Below are positions 33,087 to 41,843 of a DNA stretch of 64,000 bases, piece by piece. The translations under genes and the position numbers were made by a program. Source of the stretch: Ferrovibrio sp. MS7. GTDB taxonomy: Bacteria; Pseudomonadota; Alphaproteobacteria; Ferrovibrionales; Ferrovibrionaceae. The notes below the pieces were generated by a model. It was not told where the DNA came from. It saw only the letters and a list, made by a program, of their open reading frames with translations, and searched no databases. How positions within the stretch are numbered: position 1 is the first letter of the stretch; every line of letters starts with the position of its first letter. The stretch is taken from positions 124,001 to 188,000 of the forward strand of contig NZ_JBBKBA010000001.1 in NCBI RefSeq assembly GCF_038404985.1. Reading direction: 5' to 3'.

Positions 33087-34372
33087 GCCGTCGCCTTGAC
33101 GAGCGCCGTTTCGATCATGCCGAGCGCCTCTTCGATCTGCGCCTCGCTGGTGTTGAGTGGGGCGAGGAAGCGCACCACGTTGCGCTGAACGCCGCATTTT
33201 ATCACCAGCAGGCCGGCGCTACGGGCCTTGTCGATAATGCTCTGCGCCAGGGCAGCATCGGGCTTCCTGCTGGCACGATCAGTAACAATTTCCATGGCAA
33301 TCATGCTGCCAAGCCCGCGCACTTCGCCGATAATGGCGAACTTCTGCTGCAGGCGATCAAGCCCGGCACGCAGCCGCTCGCCGATGACATTGCTGCGCTC
33401 GACCAGCTTCTCTTCCTCGAAAATCCTGAATACCGCGAGACCGGCAGCACAGGCGAGCGCATTGCCGCCATAAGTGCCGCCGAGGCCGCCTGGCATCGGC
33501 GCCTCCATGATCTCGGCCCGGCCGACCACGCCGGAAAGCGGCAGGCCACCGGCCAGGCTTTTCGCCACCGTCACCAGGTCCGGCTTGATGCCCGAATGCT
33601 GGAAGCCGAACATCTTGCCGGTGCGGCCGAAGCCGGTCTGGATTTCATCGCAGATCAGCACGATGCCATGCTTATCGGCAAGGCCACGCAAGGCAACCAT
33701 GAAATCATCCGGTGCCGGCAGGAAACCGCCATCACCCTGCACCGGCTCGATGATAATCGCCGCCACGCGATCGGGCGTCACTTGCGTGGCGAAGACTTCT
33801 TCAAGCGCCGCCAGGGCCACATCCGTGGTGATGCCGTGATAGGCATCCGGATAAACCGAGTGATAGATCTCGGCCGGGAAGGGGCCAAAATTCTGCCGGT
33901 AGGGTTGCGACATGCCGGTGAGGGTCATGCCGAGCAGCGTGCGGCCATGGAAGCCGCCACGGAACGCAATCACCGCCGGCCGGTTGGTATAGCCGCGCGC
34001 GATCTTGATGGCATTTTCCACCGCTTCGGCGCCGGTGGTGAAAAACACCGTCTTGCAATCGGCACCCGCACCGATCGCCGCGTTCAGCTTCTCGGCCAGT
34101 TCGATATAAGGGCCATAGGCGCCGACCTGGAAAGCCATATGGCTGATCTTGCCAATCTGGCCGGCCACCGCTTCGGCGATCCGGGGGTGGCTGTGGCCGA
34201 TATTCATCACACCGATGCCGCCGACGAAATCGAGATAACGGCGTCCTTCGACATCCCAGACTTCACTGCCGAGCGCGCGCTCGATCACCAGCGGATGCGC
34301 AGTAAGAACGCCGCGCGGCACATGCTTGTTGCGGGTTTCGAGTAGAGCCTGATTGCTGCGGGCGACAGACAT
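33083..34372 (-). CDS. gabT: 4-aminobutyrate aminotransferase
   Basis: This 429-residue class III aminotransferase converts 4-aminobutyrate and 2-oxoglutarate to succinate semialdehyde and glutamate. Family marks include TTGAEAVENAIKIAR, the GGFHGRTLLGMTLTG loop, the cofactor aspartate in LICDEIQTGFGRTG and the PLP lysine K271 in VTVAKSLAGG. I start at ATG 34372 (MSVARSNQ), six bases after a GGAGG; ATG 34384 is four codons earlier but lacks such a site. With gabD nearby it completes conversion of GABA to succinate. 5-Aminovalerate could also be a substrate. Confidence 0.93.
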   Translation of the reverse strand: MSVARSNQALLETRNKHVPRGVLTAHPLVIERALGSEVWDVEGRRYLDFVGGIGVMNIGHSHPRIAEAVAGQIGKISHMAFQVGAYGPYIELAEKLNAAIGAGADCKTVFFTTGAEAVENAIKIARGYTNRPAVIAFRGGFHGRTLLGMTLTGMSQPYRQNFGPFPAEIYHSVYPDAYHGITTDVALAALEEVFATQVTPDRVAAIIIEPVQGDGGFLPAPDDFMVALRGLADKHGIVLICDEIQTGFGRTGKMFGFQHSGIKPDLVTVAKSLAGGLPLSGVVGRAEIMEAPMPGGLGGTYGGNALACAAGLAVFRIFEEEKLVERSNVIGERLRAGLDRLQQKFAIIGEVRGLGSMIAMEIVTDRASRKPDAALAQSIIDKARSAGLLVIKCGVQRNVVRFLAPLNTSEAQIEEALGMIETALVKATA

Positions 34373-34473
34373 GATAGCCTCCATCTACACCCCGATATGG
34401 GCGCGTTCGGTTCAGAAAGGATGTCGCGAGCTTAGGCGCTCGGCGCCAACGGCATCGGCTGAACTTGACCGCT

Positions 34474-34510
34474 TTTCCATCCAGAAATGCCGCATCGTGG
34501 GCGATGGAAA
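34474..34510. repeat. Inverted repeat upstream of gabT
   Basis: TTTCCATC at 34474-34481 and GATGGAAA at 34503-34510 form a perfect 8-base inverted repeat around 21 bases. It lies in the 177-base gap between csaA and gabT. It may be an operator for the nearby Lrp-type regulator or a weak terminator of csaA. Confidence 0.3.
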
Positions 34511-34549
34511 GCATTTTCCACCAGGGCAACAGGCTAGGGCATTCTGTGA

Positions 34550-34906
34550 TCAGAATACCTTCTCGCCTGGCGCAACCGCCGACCGGGGCGACAACACAAT
34601 GACATCGCCGTTTTCGTTGCGGGCGCCAAGAATCAGCACCTGCGAAGCGAAGCCGGCGATGTTGCGCGAGGCAAAGTTGCAGACGCAGGCAACTTGACCG
34701 CCGATCAGTTCATCAGGCGAATAATTGGTGATCTGAGCACTCGACCAACGCGTGCCAAGCTCGCCAAGATCCACCGCGATCTTGTAAGATGGATTGCGCG
34801 CCCTTGGGAAAGGCTGCACCTCGGTAATCCGGCCAACACGGATGTCGAGTTTCAAAAAATCAGCGAACGCCGCCACCGGCGCGGCTGCTGGAACGAGCTC
34901 TGTCAT
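34550..34906 (-). CDS. csaA: tRNA-binding protein, CsaA family
   Basis: The 118-residue protein is a single tRNA-binding OB-fold as in CsaA, the C-terminus of methionyl-tRNA synthetase and Trbp111. LKLDIRVGRITEVQPFPRARNPSYKIAVDLG at the start and the GGQVACVCNF and SQVLILGARNENGDVIVLSP strands are characteristic. CsaA has been linked with chaperone-like activity in protein export. ATG at 34906 is preceded by GGAGG at a good distance; the longer in-frame extension lies in the promoter region. It is divergent from gabD and probably unrelated to GABA metabolism. Confidence 0.9.
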   Translation of the reverse strand: MTELVPAAAPVAAFADFLKLDIRVGRITEVQPFPRARNPSYKIAVDLGELGTRWSSAQITNYSPDELIGGQVACVCNFASRNIAGFASQVLILGARNENGDVIVLSPRSAVAPGEKVF

Positions 34907-34979
34907 GGGTTCCTCCGATACGGGGCCCATATTCCGGCCCAATAAAAAGCAGAGGATGCTGTTTTCAACCGTTTTCCCG

Positions 34980-34995
34980 CATTCAACGTCGAATG
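34980..34995. promoter_or_regulatory. Near-palindrome in csaA-gabD promoter region
   Basis: CATTC and GAATG arms surround AACGTC, itself almost symmetrical, giving a 16-base palindrome with one mismatched pair. It lies 72 bases before the gabD start, in the divergent promoter region. The Lrp-type regulator at 36592-37086 is the obvious candidate to bind it. Confidence 0.35.
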
Positions 34996-35066
34996 TACTG
35001 CGTCTACGGCAGCAAATTTGGTGCGTTGGCGGGATGATGCCGGCTGTAATCTGAGGAGAATCGACC

Positions 35067-36548
35067 ATGCTTAAGGACAAACTGCGCGATCCGTCACTGC
35101 TGACCGGCAAAGCCTATATCGGTGGCGCCTGGGTTGCGGCCGCCAGCGGCCAGACCATTGCCGTGACCAATCCGGCAAATGGCGATGTGATCATCGATGT
35201 ACCGGCCATGGGTGCCGCCGAGACCCGTCAGGCCATCGCAGCCGCGGAAGCCGCCTGGCCGGCCTGGCGTGCGCTGCCTTCCAGCGAGCGCGGCCGCCTG
35301 TTGGAAACCTGGCATCGCCTGATGCTGGAGAATCTGGAAGACCTGGCCCGCATCCTGACCGTGGAGCAGGGCAAGCCGCTGGCCGAAGCGCGCGGCGAGA
35401 TCCACTATAGCGGTGGCTTCGTGAAATGGTTTGCCGAGGAAGCACGCCGCATCAATGGCGATATCATTCCGGCGCCAAGCACCGACCGCCGCATTCTGGT
35501 GCTGCGCGAGCCGGTGGGCGTTTCCGCCGCCATCACGCCGTGGAATTTCCCGAGCGCCATGATCACGCGCAAGGCGGCACCCGCGCTTGCCGCCGGCTGC
35601 CCCGTAGTCGTGAAGCCTTCCGATTTCACGCCGCTTTCCGCCCTGGCCCTGGCTGTGCTGGCCGAGCGTGCCGGCATCCCGAAGGGTGTGTTCAATGTCG
35701 TCACCGGCATGCCCGAGGGCATCGGCGGCGAATTGACCGGCAATCTCGGCGTGCGCAAACTCTCTTTCACCGGCTCGACGCGGGTCGGTCGGCTGCTGAT
35801 GCAGCAATGCGGCGATACGGTGAAGCGCATCAGCCTGGAACTGGGCGGCAATGCCCCGTTCATCGTATTCGATGATGCCGATATCGATCTGGCGATTGCC
35901 GGCGTGATGGCCAGCAAGTTCCGCAATGCCGGACAGACCTGCGTCTGCGCCAACCGCATCCTGGTTCAGGATGGCATCCATGACCGTTTCGTCGAGCGTC
36001 TGGCCCAGGCTACCGCGAAGCTGGTGGTGGGCAACGGCGTGGACGACGGCGTGACCATCGGCCCGTTGATCAACCAGGCGGCGGTGAACAAGGTGGAGCG
36101 CCATATCGAGGATGCCCGCGCCAAGGGTGCCACGCTGGTGCTGGGTGGCGACACCAAGTCGAACAGCCTGTTCGTCAGCCCCACCCTGCTGACCGGTGCG
36201 CGGATTGAGATGGACCTGGCCAGCGAGGAAACCTTCGGCCCGGTGGCGCCGATCTTCCGCTTCCGTGAGGAAAATGAGGCCATCGCCATGGCCAATGCGA
36301 CGCCGTTCGGCCTTGCCTCCTACTACTACACCCAGGATATACGCCGCGCCTGGCGCGTTGCGGAACGTCTGGAATTCGGCATGGTCGGCCTGAATACCGG
36401 CTCCGTATCGCTGGAAGTCGCCCCGTTTGGCGGCATCAAGCAATCGGGCCTCGGTCGTGAAGGCTCCAAGTTCGGCATCGACGAGTATCTCGAACTGAAG
36501 TCATTCCATGTCGGCGGCCTGGATCCATCTGCCGACGCGGCGGGCTGA
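35067..36548 (+). CDS. gabD: NAD(P)-dependent succinate-semialdehyde dehydrogenase
   Basis: The 493-residue aldehyde dehydrogenase has the general base E258 in LELGGNAPF, the nucleophile C292 in NAGQTCVCANR and the redox partner C294 that is typical of GabD-type enzymes. GSTRVGR and the C-terminal EVAPFGGIKQSGLGREGSKFGIDEYLE also fit. It oxidises succinate semialdehyde, the product of GabT, to succinate. TGAGGAGAA lies just before ATG 35067. It is on the strand opposite gabT, with csaA in between. A strong hairpin follows its stop. Confidence 0.95.
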   Translation: MLKDKLRDPSLLTGKAYIGGAWVAAASGQTIAVTNPANGDVIIDVPAMGAAETRQAIAAAEAAWPAWRALPSSERGRLLETWHRLMLENLEDLARILTVEQGKPLAEARGEIHYSGGFVKWFAEEARRINGDIIPAPSTDRRILVLREPVGVSAAITPWNFPSAMITRKAAPALAAGCPVVVKPSDFTPLSALALAVLAERAGIPKGVFNVVTGMPEGIGGELTGNLGVRKLSFTGSTRVGRLLMQQCGDTVKRISLELGGNAPFIVFDDADIDLAIAGVMASKFRNAGQTCVCANRILVQDGIHDRFVERLAQATAKLVVGNGVDDGVTIGPLINQAAVNKVERHIEDARAKGATLVLGGDTKSNSLFVSPTLLTGARIEMDLASEETFGPVAPIFRFREENEAIAMANATPFGLASYYYTQDIRRAWRVAERLEFGMVGLNTGSVSLEVAPFGGIKQSGLGREGSKFGIDEYLELKSFHVGGLDPSADAAG

Positions 36549-36557
36549 CCCTGATAA

Positions 36558-36588
36558 GCACCCTGCTGCCACGAAGGCAGCGGGGTGC
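36558..36588. terminator. Hairpin between convergent gabD and Lrp-type gene
   Basis: Thirteen paired bases (36558-36570 with 36576-36588, one G-T pair) enclose the loop ACGAA. No T tract follows on either strand, so it may need Rho or act as a transcript-stabilising end for both converging messages. Confidence 0.6.
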
Positions 36589-36591
36589 CGT

Positions 36592-37086
36592 TCAACGTTC
36601 TTCGCCGAGCAAGGTCCAGATCGGTAGCGCCGTCTTCACGATCGGTGATTTCAGCACGATATAACTGAAATACTTCTCAATCCCGATATTGCGGTCCACC
36701 AGGTCTTCGATGATCTGCTGGTAGTGGTTCACATTCCGGGTGACGAAGCGCAGCAGGTAATCATAGCCGCCGCTGAGCAGATGGCATTCCATCAGTTCTT
36801 CGATATTGCGGATGCTGGATTCGAATTTCACGAAATCGTTGCGGCGGTGGTCGGATAGCGTCACCTCGGTGAACACCGTGATGGTCTCGGTCAGCTTGGC
36901 CAGATTGATCCTGGCCCCATAGCCGGTGATATAGCCCGCCTGCTCCAGGCGCTTGACCCGTTGCAGGCAGGGACTCGGCGACAGGCCGACATGCTGGGCA
37001 AGCTGAACATTGGTGAGCTGCCCGTCCTTCTGCAGATGGACGAGGATATTGATATCGATCCGATCGAGTTTGGGCAGCCCATTCAT
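36592..37086 (-). CDS. Lrp/AsnC family transcriptional regulator
   Basis: The 164-residue protein has an N-terminal helix-turn-helix (residues 5-60, LDRIDINILVHLQKDGQLTNVQLAQHVGLSPSPCLQRVKRLEQAG) and a C-terminal RAM ligand-binding domain (about 70-150, with MECHLLSGGYDYLLRF). Lrp-type proteins bind amino acids and act as dimers to octamers. It lies 21 bases after the HAD hydrolase gene on the same strand and beside gabD, so regulation of GABA or related amine catabolism is likely. The sites at 34980-34995 and 34474-34510 are candidate targets. Confidence 0.93.
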   Translation of the reverse strand: MNGLPKLDRIDINILVHLQKDGQLTNVQLAQHVGLSPSPCLQRVKRLEQAGYITGYGARINLAKLTETITVFTEVTLSDHRRNDFVKFESSIRNIEELMECHLLSGGYDYLLRFVTRNVNHYQQIIEDLVDRNIGIEKYFSYIVLKSPIVKTALPIWTLLGEER

Positions 37087-37107
37087 GCCGTGTTCAATCC
37101 CGCCTGA

Positions 37108-37830
37108 TCAGGCGCGCAACTGCTCCTGATGCGCCTTGGCCAGATCGGCCATGCTGGTGAACCTGAAATCATATTTCGGCATATCGCCGGGATTCATGGT
37201 GGCGCCAAAGCCTTCGTCATTATGACGGCGGTAGATCCAGCAGGAAGCCAGTTGCATCTGGTTGGCCGGCTTGTGGTCATGAAACATGCTTTCCGCGGTG
37301 TGCAGGATCTTGTCCTTGGTCACACCCAGGCCGGCGAGCTTTTCCAGCATGTAGTCGAAATTGCGCAGGCTCGGCTTGTAGGAGCCAATATCCTCGGCAG
37401 TGTAGATGGCATCGAATTCGACGCCGAGCTTCTGGTTGCTGTAGCTGAAAGTCTCGTTATCAACATTGGAGAGAATCACCAGCTTGTAGTATTTCTTCAG
37501 ATACTGCAGCGCGCCAGCGGTATCGGGGAAAGCTGGCCAGTTGCGCACACTCTGGCCGTAGCGCACGCATTCTTCCACCGATGCCGGTACACCCCATTCC
37601 TCGGCCAGACGCTTATAGACGATGGCGAGCAATTCGCTGTAGCGCTTGGTCGGCGTGTGAAGCTGCTGCGACGATTCATGGCGGGCATGGGCTTCCAGAA
37701 TCGCATTGCGACTCAGCGGCGCCTTGACCTTGGTGGTCAGCGGCTTGAGCGCCTCGACCATGCCGGATTCCCAATCGATCAGGGTGCCATAGCAGTCGAA
37801 GGTCAGGGTGTTGAAATCGGTGAGACGCAT
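37108..37830 (-). CDS. Haloacid dehalogenase type II / HAD-superfamily hydrolase
   Basis: The 240-residue protein has the HAD nucleophile D12 in LTFDCYGTLIDWESG, the motif II serine in LVILSNVDNE near residue 120, the motif III lysine in GSYKPSLRNF near 150 and motif IV ESMFHDHKPANQ. This resembles L-2-haloacid dehalogenase, which hydrolyses 2-halo acids with inversion, but many members act on phosphorylated or unknown substrates. It is the first gene of a two-gene transcript with the Lrp-type regulator. Function in the GABA context is not clear. Confidence 0.83.
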   Translation of the reverse strand: MRLTDFNTLTFDCYGTLIDWESGMVEALKPLTTKVKAPLSRNAILEAHARHESSQQLHTPTKRYSELLAIVYKRLAEEWGVPASVEECVRYGQSVRNWPAFPDTAGALQYLKKYYKLVILSNVDNETFSYSNQKLGVEFDAIYTAEDIGSYKPSLRNFDYMLEKLAGLGVTKDKILHTAESMFHDHKPANQMQLASCWIYRRHNDEGFGATMNPGDMPKYDFRFTSMADLAKAHQEQLRA

Positions 37831-37945
37831 GATCAGGCTCCTTGTTACCCCGGCATGGCCCAGGGTTTCCCTGGCCCCAAACTAGGGCAACGCGCCGCAA
37901 TAGAATGCTGAAGGCCATCCCTGGCGCAGCATCATCCCCTGATTC

Positions 37946-37961
37946 GCCGCCCGAAGGCGGC
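37946..37961 (-). terminator. GC hairpin with TTCG loop downstream of polyamine-type operon
   Basis: On the minus strand six perfect base pairs (GCCGCC and GGCGGC) close the very stable loop TTCG. It lies 27 bases after the permease stop at 37988 and before the HAD gene. There is no T run, so it could be a Rho-dependent end or an RNA-stabilising hairpin. Confidence 0.45.
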
Positions 37962-37987
37962 ATTGTAGCGCAACCCGCAACCCGCCA

Positions 37988-38863
37988 TCACTGGCCCAGC
38001 AATCGATTCTGCCGCGCCAGGAACAGGCTCGACAGGACCGAGGCGCCGCCGGTGACGGCGATCAGGATGAAGGCCAGGGCGGCGCCGAACGGCCAGTTCA
38101 TCACCAGCGCGAATTGCTGATAGACCGTGGGCGCCATCATGCGGAATTCAGCGCCGCCAAGCAGCACCGGCGTGGCATAGGAGTTCATGCCGATAGTGAA
38201 AACCAGCACGGAGGCGGCCGAAACACCCGGAATCGACAGCGGCAGGATGACGCGTCGGAAAGCAGTTGCCGGCGAGGCGCCGAGATTGCGGGCAGCATCG
38301 AACAGCGTGAAATCCAGCCCCTCCAGGACACCCAGCAAGGTCAGGATGACGAAGGGCAGCATCACGCTCATGAGGCCGACAAACACTGCCGTGTTGGTAT
38401 ACATGAATTGCAGCGGTTCGGGCGAAAGACCCAAACTGATCACCAGATGATTCAGCAATCCGTCGCGGCTGAGAAAGATCGTCCAGCCTGCCGCACGCAC
38501 CACATTGCCGACCAACAGCGGGAACAGCACCAGGATGATCAGCACGCTTTTCCAGCGTGTATGGGTGCGCGCCAGCATATAGGCGACCGGATAGCCGAGC
38601 GCGACGCTGCTGACGGTGCAGATCGCCGCCAGCCCGAAGGTGCCAGTCATCACCTCGCGGAAATACGGCTCGGCAAAGAACTTGATGTAATTGTCGAGGA
38701 TGAAGGCCTCGGACATGAGCTGCCCTGGCGTGAACTTGTTGAAGCTGTATCGCAACAGCGTCAACAAGGGCAGCACCAGCAGCAGGAGCATGACAACCAG
38801 CCCCGGCCCCATCAAGAGCACGGCCGAGGACCGGCCGTGCCTTGTTGTCGTTGCAGCGGCCAT
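37988..38863 (-). CDS. Polyamine-type ABC transporter permease (PotB family)
   Basis: This 291-residue permease has six membrane segments and the coupling loop DAARNLGASPATAFRRVILPLSIPGV near residue 195 that contacts the ATPase. The first helix, GPGLVVMLLLLVLPLLTLLRYSF, and the PotB-like architecture indicate uptake of a polyamine, opine or similar cation. It starts two bases after the binding-protein stop and is the last gene of its operon. The other permease lies at 41004. Confidence 0.92.
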   Translation of the reverse strand: MAAATTTRHGRSSAVLLMGPGLVVMLLLLVLPLLTLLRYSFNKFTPGQLMSEAFILDNYIKFFAEPYFREVMTGTFGLAAICTVSSVALGYPVAYMLARTHTRWKSVLIILVLFPLLVGNVVRAAGWTIFLSRDGLLNHLVISLGLSPEPLQFMYTNTAVFVGLMSVMLPFVILTLLGVLEGLDFTLFDAARNLGASPATAFRRVILPLSIPGVSAASVLVFTIGMNSYATPVLLGGAEFRMMAPTVYQQFALVMNWPFGAALAFILIAVTGGASVLSSLFLARQNRLLGQ

Positions 38864-38865
38864 TA

Positions 38866-39903
38866 TCAGCCCTTGAACTTCTGGTTCCAGAATTCGCTGA
38901 TTTCGGTCGCCTTCAGCGTGGCATAGGCATAATCGGGCTTGTGGAACTTGGCCCGGTCAGCCTCGGTGAAGCCGATCTTCTCTTCCATATCCGCCGGCAG
39001 CTTGGCGGTGGTGACCGTCGGCACCTGGCCGATGGCGGCAGACACGGCAAGCTGCACATCCGGCTCGAGGGCGGCGCCCAGCACCTTGTTGGCTGCATCC
39101 GGATCGCGGGTATTGCGGGTCACACCGAAGACGAAGAAGGTCGGATAGACGCCTTCGCTCGGGGTGGTGTTGAGCAGCGGCACGCCCTGCTCGGCCCACT
39201 GGTAGGCGCGGCCCTTCCACATCAGCGACACCAGGATTTCCTCGCTCTTCAGCGCGGCACCGACGGCTTCATTGGACGGATAGACGCGGACACCCTGCTT
39301 CTTGAGTTCGAGCAGAGCATCGTAGGCCGGGGTGTAGTTGCTGACGCTGCCGCCGAAAGCAATGGCGGTCATCGGGATGATCTTGTCGTAGGAAAGATCC
39401 GTGAATCCGATCTTGCCGGCATATTCCTTCTTCCACAGATCCTTGATCGACTTCAGCGGCGTGACCTTCTTGTTGTAGACCAGCACCAGGGCGCCGTAAC
39501 AATTCGGGATGCTGTAGTCGGTCTGGAATTCCTTGAACAGCGTGTTGTAGTTCGGGATGGCCGAGGGATCGTTCGGCTTCAGGATATTCTGCTGGTTCAT
39601 CTGGTACATGTCACCATCGACCAGCCACGGAATATCCATGCTGTTCTGCGGGCGGCTGGCCTGGGCGAGCAGCTTGGTCTTGCGGGCGGTGGGGGTGCCG
39701 ACATCGAAAACGATCTCGATGCCGTAACGCTCCTTCGCCTTCACGGCCAGGGACGAGCGGAGAATGCGCTCAGAATCGCCACCCCAGGTGCCCAGCACCA
39801 CTTGCTTGCCCTGGGCAAAGACCGGCATGGACGCACCGGTGGCGGCCAGGCCGCCCAAACCAGCGGTTAGCTTGAGGAAGTTGCGACGCGTCTGAATGAT
39901 CAT
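38866..39903 (-). CDS. Polyamine-type ABC transporter substrate-binding protein (PotD/PotF family)
   Basis: The 345-residue protein has a Tat-type signal (TRRNFLKLTAGLGGLAATG). The mature part is a type II binding fold of the spermidine/putrescine group, with VLGTWGGDSERILR at the start, IPWLVDGDMYQMNQQNIL, and IPNCYGALVLVYNKK in the middle. It would deliver a small cationic or zwitterionic compound to the PotB/PotC-like permeases. It lies between the ATPase and permease genes. The canonical acidic residues for polyamine binding cannot be assigned without an alignment, so opines or cyclic amino acids remain possible. Confidence 0.9.
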   Translation of the reverse strand: MIIQTRRNFLKLTAGLGGLAATGASMPVFAQGKQVVLGTWGGDSERILRSSLAVKAKERYGIEIVFDVGTPTARKTKLLAQASRPQNSMDIPWLVDGDMYQMNQQNILKPNDPSAIPNYNTLFKEFQTDYSIPNCYGALVLVYNKKVTPLKSIKDLWKKEYAGKIGFTDLSYDKIIPMTAIAFGGSVSNYTPAYDALLELKKQGVRVYPSNEAVGAALKSEEILVSLMWKGRAYQWAEQGVPLLNTTPSEGVYPTFFVFGVTRNTRDPDAANKVLGAALEPDVQLAVSAAIGQVPTVTTAKLPADMEEKIGFTEADRAKFHKPDYAYATLKATEISEFWNQKFKG

Positions 39904-39930
39904 GATGCTCTCCTGTCTCTCGCTTCTTGG

Positions 39931-41004
39931 TTAATTCTCTTGCAGCAATCTGGCTGCAGTGCTCTTCCAGCCGACGCTGCAATCGGCACCGACTGACAGG
40001 CCGGCATTCGGCTTGTCGCGGTTTTGCAGATGCACCAGGATTGTCTGGCTCTGCTGCGGCGGGCGTATTTCGATTTCGGTGATCGAACCGAGGTAAGTGA
40101 GGCGCTCGATCCGGCCCGAGACGTGGTTTTCAGCAATGCCGGCTGCATCGGTCAGCTCGATATTCTCCGGCCGTACGCATAGCACTGCGCGGCTGCCGGT
40201 ATCGAACACACCGGTATCGCATTGGATTGCCAAGCCACTATCGGCGATAAAGCGGCCCTTCTCTGCCACCTTGCCCGGCATCAGGTTGGTATGGCCGAGG
40301 AAACTGGCGACGAAGACATTCTTCGGATTGGTGTAGAGTTCGGTAGCCGAGCCGGTCTGCTCGACGCGGCCGCCATTCATCAGCACCAGACGATCAGCCA
40401 GCGCCAGCGCCTCGTTCTGGTCATGGGTGACGAAAACCGTGGTCAGGCCGAGCGATTGCTGCAGGGCGCGGATCTCAAGACCGACGCTCTGGCGCAGCTT
40501 CGCATCCAGGTTGGACAGGGGCTCATCAAGCAGGAACACGCCCGGCCGCACCGCCAGGGCACGCGCGATGGCGACGCGCTGCTGCTGGCCGCCGGAGAGC
40601 TGGCGTGGATAGCGTTCGGCAAAGCCGTCGAGGCGTACCAGGCGCAGGGCTTCCGCCACCTTCGCCTTCATATCTTCCTTCGACACTTTGCGCATCTCGA
40701 GGCCGAAAGCCACGTTCTCCGCCACGGTCATGTGGGGAAACAGCGCGTAACTCTGAAACACCATGCCGGTATCGCGCTTGTGCGGCGGCGTATGGGTGAC
40801 GTCCTTGCCAGCAATCTGGATGCGACCCGATGTCACCGGCATGAAACCGGCGATCATGCGCAGCAACGTGGTCTTGCCGCAGCCGCTGGGGCCAAGCAGT
40901 GCGACCAGTTCCGCACCTTCCACCTGCAGCGAAACGCGGTCCACCGCCGGAACACTGCTGGCGTCGAAGTGCTTGGATACTTCTTCGATGGAAAGACGCG
41001 CCAT
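39931..41004 (-). CDS. Polyamine-type ABC transporter ATP-binding protein (PotA family)
   Basis: A 357-residue ATPase with Walker A GPSGCGKTT near residue 38, signature [16 protein letters not shown] near 136, Walker B VFLLDEPLSNLDAKLR near 158 and a C-terminal TOBE/regulatory domain (about 240-350) typical of PotA/FbpC. The start ATG overlaps the permease stop at 41004 by one base. It energises the two permeases of this operon. Confidence 0.94.
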   Translation of the reverse strand: MARLSIEEVSKHFDASSVPAVDRVSLQVEGAELVALLGPSGCGKTTLLRMIAGFMPVTSGRIQIAGKDVTHTPPHKRDTGMVFQSYALFPHMTVAENVAFGLEMRKVSKEDMKAKVAEALRLVRLDGFAERYPRQLSGGQQQRVAIARALAVRPGVFLLDEPLSNLDAKLRQSVGLEIRALQQSLGLTTVFVTHDQNEALALADRLVLMNGGRVEQTGSATELYTNPKNVFVASFLGHTNLMPGKVAEKGRFIADSGLAIQCDTGVFDTGSRAVLCVRPENIELTDAAGIAENHVSGRIERLTYLGSITEIEIRPPQQSQTILVHLQNRDKPNAGLSVGADCSVGWKSTAARLLQEN

Positions 41005-41813
41005 TATACCACCCGGCTCAATTTAACGAAGCGATCGGTAATCAGAAGCACCGCCGCCACAACGGCTACCTGCACAGCCGTGGCCGCCGCCACGGTTGGG
41101 TCCATCTGGAATTCCAGATATTGCATCAGCGCAATCGGGAATGTGGTGGAACCCGGCTGTACCAGCAGCAACGATATTTCGAGATTTTCGAATGAGATGA
41201 TGAAGCTGAACAACGCCGCGGCAATGACGCCGGAGCGCATCATCGGCAGCGTGATGCGCCAGAATACCACCAGCGGCGGTGCTCCGAGATTGGCCGCCGC
41301 CTCTTCGATCGAGCGGTTGAGGCCGACGAGATTAGCGCATATCAGCCGCACCGACCACGGAATGGTGAGCAGCGTATGCGCCAGCACCAAGCCGAGGATC
41401 CCTTGCGTGAGATCAAAGCCGCTCCAGTTGGCCACCGCGATGAAGAAGATATAGAGCGCAATGCCGAGCACGATATTCGGCACGATCATCGGCGTGAGTA
41501 GCAGGCCCTGCAGCAGCTTCATGCCGCGCAGGCCACTGCGGATAATCACCAGGCTGGCGGCGGTGCCGGTCAGCACACCCAGGAAGGTGGCGGCCAGTGC
41601 CACCTTGATGCTGGTCTTGAAGCCGCTGGTGAAGGCGGTGTGCTCCGCCGCCCGCACAAACCAGTTGAGCGTGTAGCCGGGCGGCGGAAACGACATGAAG
41701 GTACTGTCGAAGAATGCCGCCCACACCACCAGGACCACCGGCGTCAGCATCACGGTATAAACCAGATACGTGATGATGGTCCGAAGCGTCTTGAAGAGTG
41801 AGGTGGCATCCAT
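41004..41813 (-). CDS. Polyamine-type ABC transporter permease (PotC family)
   Basis: The 269-residue permease has six membrane segments and the loop EEAAANLGAPPLVVFWRITLPMMRSGV near residue 170. It is the PotC-like partner of the permease at 37988. ATG at 41813 is preferred; TTG at 41816 is directly upstream. It follows the ornithine cyclodeaminase-like gene by 30 bases. In this operon the two permease genes are separated by ATPase and binding-protein genes. Confidence 0.92.
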   Translation of the reverse strand: MDATSLFKTLRTIITYLVYTVMLTPVVLVVWAAFFDSTFMSFPPPGYTLNWFVRAAEHTAFTSGFKTSIKVALAATFLGVLTGTAASLVIIRSGLRGMKLLQGLLLTPMIVPNIVLGIALYIFFIAVANWSGFDLTQGILGLVLAHTLLTIPWSVRLICANLVGLNRSIEEAAANLGAPPLVVFWRITLPMMRSGVIAAALFSFIISFENLEISLLLVQPGSTTFPIALMQYLEFQMDPTVAAATAVQVAVVAAVLLITDRFVKLSRVV

Positions 41814-41843
41814 CAACGGTATTTCCCCGCAATCAGGTAGGGC

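Noticed and set aside
35094-36443. A 449-codon minus-strand open frame opposite gabD
   Set aside because: Shadow of gabD, which has its catalytic glutamate and cysteine in place.
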